Part shown: one piece after another, positions 58,930-64,000 of the stretch | Layout of the letters: each line of letters starts with the position of its first letter | Numbering within the stretch: position 1 is the first letter of the stretch | NCBI GenBank assembly: GCA_946807835.1 | Contig: OX327712.1 | Coordinates: forward strand, 19,424,001 to 19,488,000 | Length of the DNA: 64,000 nucleotides | Direction: 5' to 3' | Origin: Ailanthus altissimus | Taxonomy: Eukaryota > Streptophyta > Magnoliopsida > Sapindales > Simaroubaceae | The notes under the pieces: generated by a model | What the model saw: only the letters and a program-made list of their open reading frames with translations | What the model was told of the DNA's origin: nothing | Databases searched by the model: none | Made by a program: the position numbers and the translations under genes

Positions 58930-60130
58930 AGCCCAATTTAAAATAGATTATCTCAACACATTGAGTACAAGTTTAGATATTGGGTCTGTATAACTTGACC
59001 CAAAAAAGTCATCAAGTGGAACCTGTGTCAGAACATGTATCATCACTCAGTACCACAATTAAAAAATATATCATTGTGGACAAAGTCACCTACCCATCAT
59101 CATCAAGTCCACTAACGGGTACACACATCAACAGGGCTCAAGCTATGCCACGTCACTATCAAGACCCATCAGTAGTCAAGCTAGAGCCATGTCAGTCAAT
59201 AATTAGTCCTAAGGATAAGGTGTGATGAGAGAAATCTCCAAAGAGCCAATAACAAGCCTCCACGTCAGCAAGCACCAGGCTTCTTATACTCAGCTAATAT
59301 GTGGATCAAAGTTATTTGAAGTTGTTGGGGGTGATTCAGCACTAAATTCGCTGAGCTTAGAGGGACAAAGTCCTCAATGCTCCCAGGTTCACCTAATTGA
59401 GCTAACTACTCCAAAAGCGCCCAATCAAAATATACCTAGTACTCTAAACGTCAAAAATAGATCATTACCATCATGTCCCATTTGAGTAAGTACTTCAAAT
59501 TGCCCTTCATTAAAGGGATGGTTTACCAATTGTATATTACCACATGTTGCCTTTGAGGAACAATCTTCACGCTAGCTCCCTCCATGCTCAAGCTTATCTT
59601 TAATTTTAAATATGGGTAAGAGAAAATTCAAACTAAAACAACAATTCTAGTAAGAAAAACTCTCTACCTTTTCTCTACTCTCTCTCTCTCTAGACATAAA
59701 CCTTAGGAAAGTTTCACCACTGAGTCACCACTTAATTTGAGTGTCGAAGGGTTATCGCCAGTCACCTCGCTAACACCTAGCATTGACCTCGTATTTCTTG
59801 TATTCCTTAATTCCCCTCAAGCAACTAGCTCATAATATGCTCTAAGCTCGATTCCTACTCAGTCTCAATTCTAACACCACCAAATTGGAGGTTCAAATCC
59901 AACTCTTGGCACTGGTAAGCCTAATAACTCGAATTTTTTCTCACTCTATACTTCTCACACATTTGGGGCGAACCCTTAGCCGAAAATCATCCCCAAACAA
60001 AATCAGTCCATGTCATCTAAAAAATGATATAATTATTGTGTTTTGAATGGATTCTATCAAATCCTACATCAGTCAATTTAAGAGCCCCCAATTAAGGACC
60101 TTGGCTATATATATAGATCTATAGGGCCTT
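58930..60130 (+). repeat. LTR or non-coding part of a Ty3/gypsy-like element (tentative)
   Basis: The sequence carries ACTCTCTCTCTCTCTAGAC (59675-59694), then CTTAATTTGAGTGTCGAAGG (59732-59751). These resemble the CTCTCTCT...TGACTTGAGCGTCGGAG landmark of plant gypsy LTRs. The two short frames at 58980-59225 and 59222-59485 have no recognisable domain and are probably part of the repeat. LTR ends and primer site were not found. Confidence 0.5.
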
Positions 60131-60239
60131 TATAATGATACATTGAAAAATCTAAACAATTAAACGTTATTGTATATGATAAATTCCTTTTGAGTAAAAA
60201 TTTTGGTATCTTATATATTTTATTTATTTATATTATGGT

Positions 60240-60990
60240 ATTAGTATGAATTGTTGCAACTATTTTTCATAAGTACTAGATGTGAAAATGCATCTATAAA
60301 CTATATACTTTGTCATCACTTATATGAGATTTTGAAAACTCAATACTTGACATTAATGAACCCGCAGATCTTTAAAAAAAAAATTGAAAGAAAGATATGA
60401 CCATCATTAGTGGTCAAATTTGAAATTGCATGATTTTATAATTGTTACTGAATATAACTCTACTATATTCAAAATCACCTCGCAACTAAACCTATGTGGG
60501 GATAAAGTTATGCACTAGACATGTTAGAAAAGATATTTTCTATTTTTCTTACTTTCTAATATTATTCTTCATCAACAATATCACGAATATTAATTCAAAA
60601 AATACTTAAAATTAATTTTATGTCTTCTGCTTGCTAAACAAAATAAAGAGCTCTTATTGAAAAATCATGAGTTATGTCTAACTGGTTCTCAGTCATTACT
60701 TGAAGCGAATACAAATACCAATAATAGGACTGGATGTGGTTGAGGAGGCGGAAGGGAGAGCGATTATTGCCCCCACAATGGTCATAAACACTCAGGATAG
60801 AGAAACACCAAAAGATGATAGAAACACCAAGATAAACATAATAGTGTGGAGAATAAACGCCTTAAAAATTATGAAAATACTTGTTGTCGATGTAGTGTAA
60901 AAGAACACCGGTAACTTACATGTCATACGCTAATGCATCTAGTTAAACTTTATGCGGAATAAATTTCATTGATGACCCAGAACTTGCAAA
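60240..60990 (+). pseudogene. Ty1/copia gag remnant with decayed zinc knuckle
   Basis: The plus strand reads VLDVKMHL, NSTIFKITSQLNLCGDKVMH, LLLAKQNKELLLKNHE, a Gly/Arg-rich stretch, then CCRCSVKEHR-stop-LTCHTLMHLVKLYAE, corresponding to the family zinc knuckle and following residues. Stops and an internal deletion of about 20 codons make it non-functional. It belongs to the same gag family as 38470-39350 and the minus-strand copy at 50270-51365. Confidence 0.82.
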
Positions 60991-61499
60991 TCTTACACAT
61001 CTAAATATCTATAATTTTTTTAGGATAAAGAAGTGAGTATTGATAATTTTCTTGATAATGGAAACATGTATTAAGCTTTAGATAATGTCTTCGTACTAGG
61101 TTCTTTTTTCTTTTTTTGTTTTTTTTTCCTTATTTTTTGTATGAAAATAACTTTTTGTAATGCTTATAAAGAAATAAAACTTTTTGTGTGAATAAAAGAA
61201 AAGTGTAACTTTTTGTATTGTACTGTAATCCTAATATCTAACATGAATCTCTTTTTTAATGTAAAGAATTACTTTTAGAAATGAATTGTTGCTTTAGGAA
61301 AAAAAAATGGTAAGGATATTGTATGTTTGGCTAACAATGCATTTATACACATGATCCTTTAAAATAAGAAATATTTATCGAACCTAACTAATATTAAAGC
61401 AGAGGTCAATATTATATTAGGTCTTACAGATATGATTGAAGGCTTTTGAAGAGTAGTAATTATTGGCGGCGGATTTAGTATACGTGGGTGTATGCATGT
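60991..61499. other. AT-rich non-coding sequence
   Basis: The downstream part of the gag-bearing remnant grades into AT-rich sequence. I see no gene. Confidence 0.45.
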
Positions 61500-63591
61500 G
61501 CTATTGTATCTATTGCCTAACGCAGTAGAAATATATAAATTTTGTAATAAACACAATAAATAAATATATTAATCACATTAATATACTTTTAAGCTAGAGA
61601 ACTCACCACAACGTGTAACGTTATACACGTGTTTTTCCTAGAGTCCGCATGGAAACCAACTTGTGTGCAATTTTAGTCACCAACACGGTAGGCTTGGTAA
61701 GCTAGAACAGTAGCCCCATATTTAGCCCGGAATTAACTCTTAATCCCCAAAATGGCTGGGAGTGTGTTTATATCATTTTCTCCAAAACGATAAGAAATTA
61801 AGAATTTGAAGCAATTCACAATTGCTTCAATTGAAATTGTAAAAAAAATGAAACAATTTCATTTTTCTTCCTTTTTTTTTTCTTTTCTTCTTCTTTTTTT
61901 CTCTTTTCTCCATTTCTCTCTCTCTCGGCCAACTTTTGGCCTCAACCCAATTCTGATCTCTCTTTCTATTTTCTTTATATATATAATATAATATAATAAT
62001 AATGTAATATTATATGTTAATGGATGCCAACTAGCACCATTAAATAAAATATTAATTCATATAAAATATCATATAATAAAATAATATATTATATAATAAA
62101 ATAATATAATATAAAAATATATTATATTATATAATAAGAGAGATATTTTGATTATTTAACAATTAAATAATTAAAATAAAAAATGACCATTTTGCCCCTC
62201 ATTAATAGTTACCAAGTTTACCTTTTGGTGGGTTCCACCAAATTTTACACTTGGGTAAACTCAACCGAGGATCCACAATATGTTACGTGTCATTATATAA
62301 TTAGTAAATAACTATTATTAACTAATTATTGTATTTAACACTTAAATATTGACACGCACGCATTCTCGTAGAAATGCTAAATATTGTTAGATTAAACAAT
62401 TTAATTCGGCACGCTGCCCTAATGCACAACGAATACACTCCATATCGTGGGACTTCCTAGGTAATACATCTGATTCATCAAATGGAACTATTACACGAGT
62501 CTGTGAGCAATGCCCCACGCACACTTCACAAATATACAAATCAGCGCGTTGAACCATGCAAACTGAGGTTACAACGCATACGTATAATCCTTCCGTCATG
62601 ATATCCTGAATGTGCGGGGATATAGATTGTCACCGTCAAATTCCCATGTGCTCATCCATATCCTATCTCCAGACTTGTATCTCAATGAACAATATGCGCA
62701 AACTCTTTTGCCATATTGTTCGACCCTGACGGAACTCTTTCCTGGGATGATTGCTTGTGGCCACAAGACTTTCTAAAATACAGTCTCAAAGCATCTGGAT
62801 ATCAAAATTCATATGGGAGCTGATGGATCCTATATCTATACGCACCGGACTCCATAAGCATCGAACCATACCCAGTGACACCCAGCGGTCACACCATGAA
62901 AGGTCTGTGACATGCGTGGAACCAAAGTATGGTGGATCACTTACAAGCCTACCGTGGCACTTAGGTCAAATGACCACCTATACTACTTAACTCGAGATGA
63001 CCCTCCATTGACGACTTACATTGAATGTCTATCGGAGGCCCTCGTGAGTCTGTCCTATATCCAGTCCTAACTGGATACCCATAGGTCAATACGAGCTCCA
63101 AGCTCATAATCGGCTAAGAACGACCATCTACACACTATAGGTACGACATATGTTAATCTATATAAAAAAGTATCTATCGACAGACCCGCATCGGTAGAAA
63201 TAGATCGAGGACAATAATTCAAAAATATACTTGCAGAACATACATTTCCTGGCACCCGATTGCAACTCTTGCAACTATGCAGTTACTAGTATATTCTCAG
63301 GTCTATGTCCCAAGAACAGACAAGGCTCCAACTCTTGGATCTGCTAAATATTATAACCAGCTAACACTTAGTTGTGCTAACATTTAGCAATTATGTCTCA
63401 GTGTGGCTAACTATGAGCCCTTATCTAAACTTTTTAGATCTGATTCGAACTCCTTCAGATCTACAATGTCTGTAACGTTACATGCATAATACCATATAAA
63501 TAGGTATTAGCGATTTAATGAGAATGTACACTTGTATAAATACACAAGTATATGTACATTCAGGGATGGCATGTAAGCACCGACCCTAACA
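61500..63591 (-). repeat. 3' LTR of long-LTR copia element C
   Basis: On the minus strand it begins TGTTAGGGTCGGTGC at 63591, right after the polypurine tract AAGTGGGAGAT, and runs to about 61500. It is the anchor for orienting LTRs D, E and F. Shared landmarks are TCCATAAGCATCGAACCATA, CCATGAAAGGTCTGTGACAT and GGTGGATCACTTACAAG. The lower end is inferred from a terminal CTGCGTTAGGCAATAGATAC-like stretch. Confidence 0.75.
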
Positions 63592-64000
63592 ATCTCCCAC
63601 TTGCTCTAGTGCCATTCCTGATGGTATCTCATACACATCAACTCTACGCTTTTCATAAACACTTTTAGAGTCATGACCTTAGAATGTGGGTCCACTAAAT
63701 TATTTATACAATACTTTTACAAATAATCACACCTCTTATAGCCAAGATCCCTTTAGTTATGTGAGACTCCTCTCAACATAATTAGAGTACTGGTGTCCTC
63801 TTGGCACGTTGGCTTGTACAATGGCCTTATTTTGTCGCAAATTATGGGATAAAATCCATGTGTCATGGAACTCTTCCAAGGCTAGCGATAAACCTATGAA
63901 TCCTCATTGCCGCTTCTGCTCCACCAATCTGAATTAGCAGTGAATCTTAGTTTGGTGTAATTCCAACTCCCTTAGTACTAATGAGAATGAGCACATTCTC
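63592..64000 (-). mobile_element. Copia element C, RNase H end, continuing beyond the window
   Basis: The minus strand reads, with stops, a copia C-terminus: NKAIVQANVPRGHQYSNYVERS, then NNLVDPHSKVMT corresponding to the usual NLADPFTK motif, followed by the polypurine tract. It is degenerate; the rest of pol lies outside the window. Confidence 0.75.

Noticed and set aside
58980..59485. Two adjacent frames of 81 and 87 codons that could be a small gene
   Set aside because: No domain, promoter or splice support; they lie in a gypsy-LTR-like region and overlap in different frames.

Overview
This window is nuclear DNA of a plant, most likely a eudicot. It is strongly AT-rich and carries Ty1/copia retrotransposons with initiator-Met-tRNA primer sites. 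It also holds plant LINE, hAT and SINE remnants, and a plant ABCB (MDR/P-glycoprotein) transporter gene with canonical GT-AG introns. Nothing prokaryotic is present. I cannot name the species from the sequence alone.

The gene content is one duplicated host gene, with both copies on the minus strand. The better copy (coding exons 22732-29879, TATA box near 30300) has 12 coding exons whose splice phases all agree. They encode a full transporter (TMD1-NBD1-linker-TMD2-NBD2), but a net 41-bp deletion in exon 8 shifts the frame. Adding back 41 bp gives exactly 1309 codons, so this is a recent lesion. The second copy (2141-8054) is a wreck. It keeps the promoter, exon 1, an exon 2 without a splice donor, an exon 3/exon 5 fusion and part of exon 8, which is cut by the LTR of a copia element.

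The rest is layered transposable elements. 1-2140 is the 3' half of copia A. 5.8-6.3 kb is a hAT transposase remnant. 7.2-7.5 kb holds two tRNA-derived SINEs. 8.97-10.3 kb is a long copia LTR. 13.2-18.7 kb is a LINE split by a degenerate Tnt1-like copia. 18.8-22.6 kb is a long LTR holding a nested solo LTR with a 5-bp target duplication. 30.34-32.23 kb is a terminal-inverted-repeat element, carrying a G-box minisatellite, inserted just upstream of the ABCB TATA box. 36-44.6 kb holds a LARD-like repeat, a copia gag remnant and two inverted LTRs of one family, one of them with a nested solo LTR. 47.5-52.3 kb is a very decayed copia on the minus strand beside another LTR. 53-57 kb is copia B (same family as copia A, opposite strand). 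59-61 kb is a gypsy-like LTR region and another gag remnant. 61.5-64 kb is the 3' end of a long-LTR copia on the minus strand.

The most unusual structures are two. The first is the TIR element with ten perfect palindromic ACACGTGT G-box/ABRE cores placed about 35 bp upstream of the TATA box of one ABCB copy and absent from the other. The second is a GC-rich module built from CGCCGCGGCGCTGG-like units, shared by LTRs that otherwise look unrelated.
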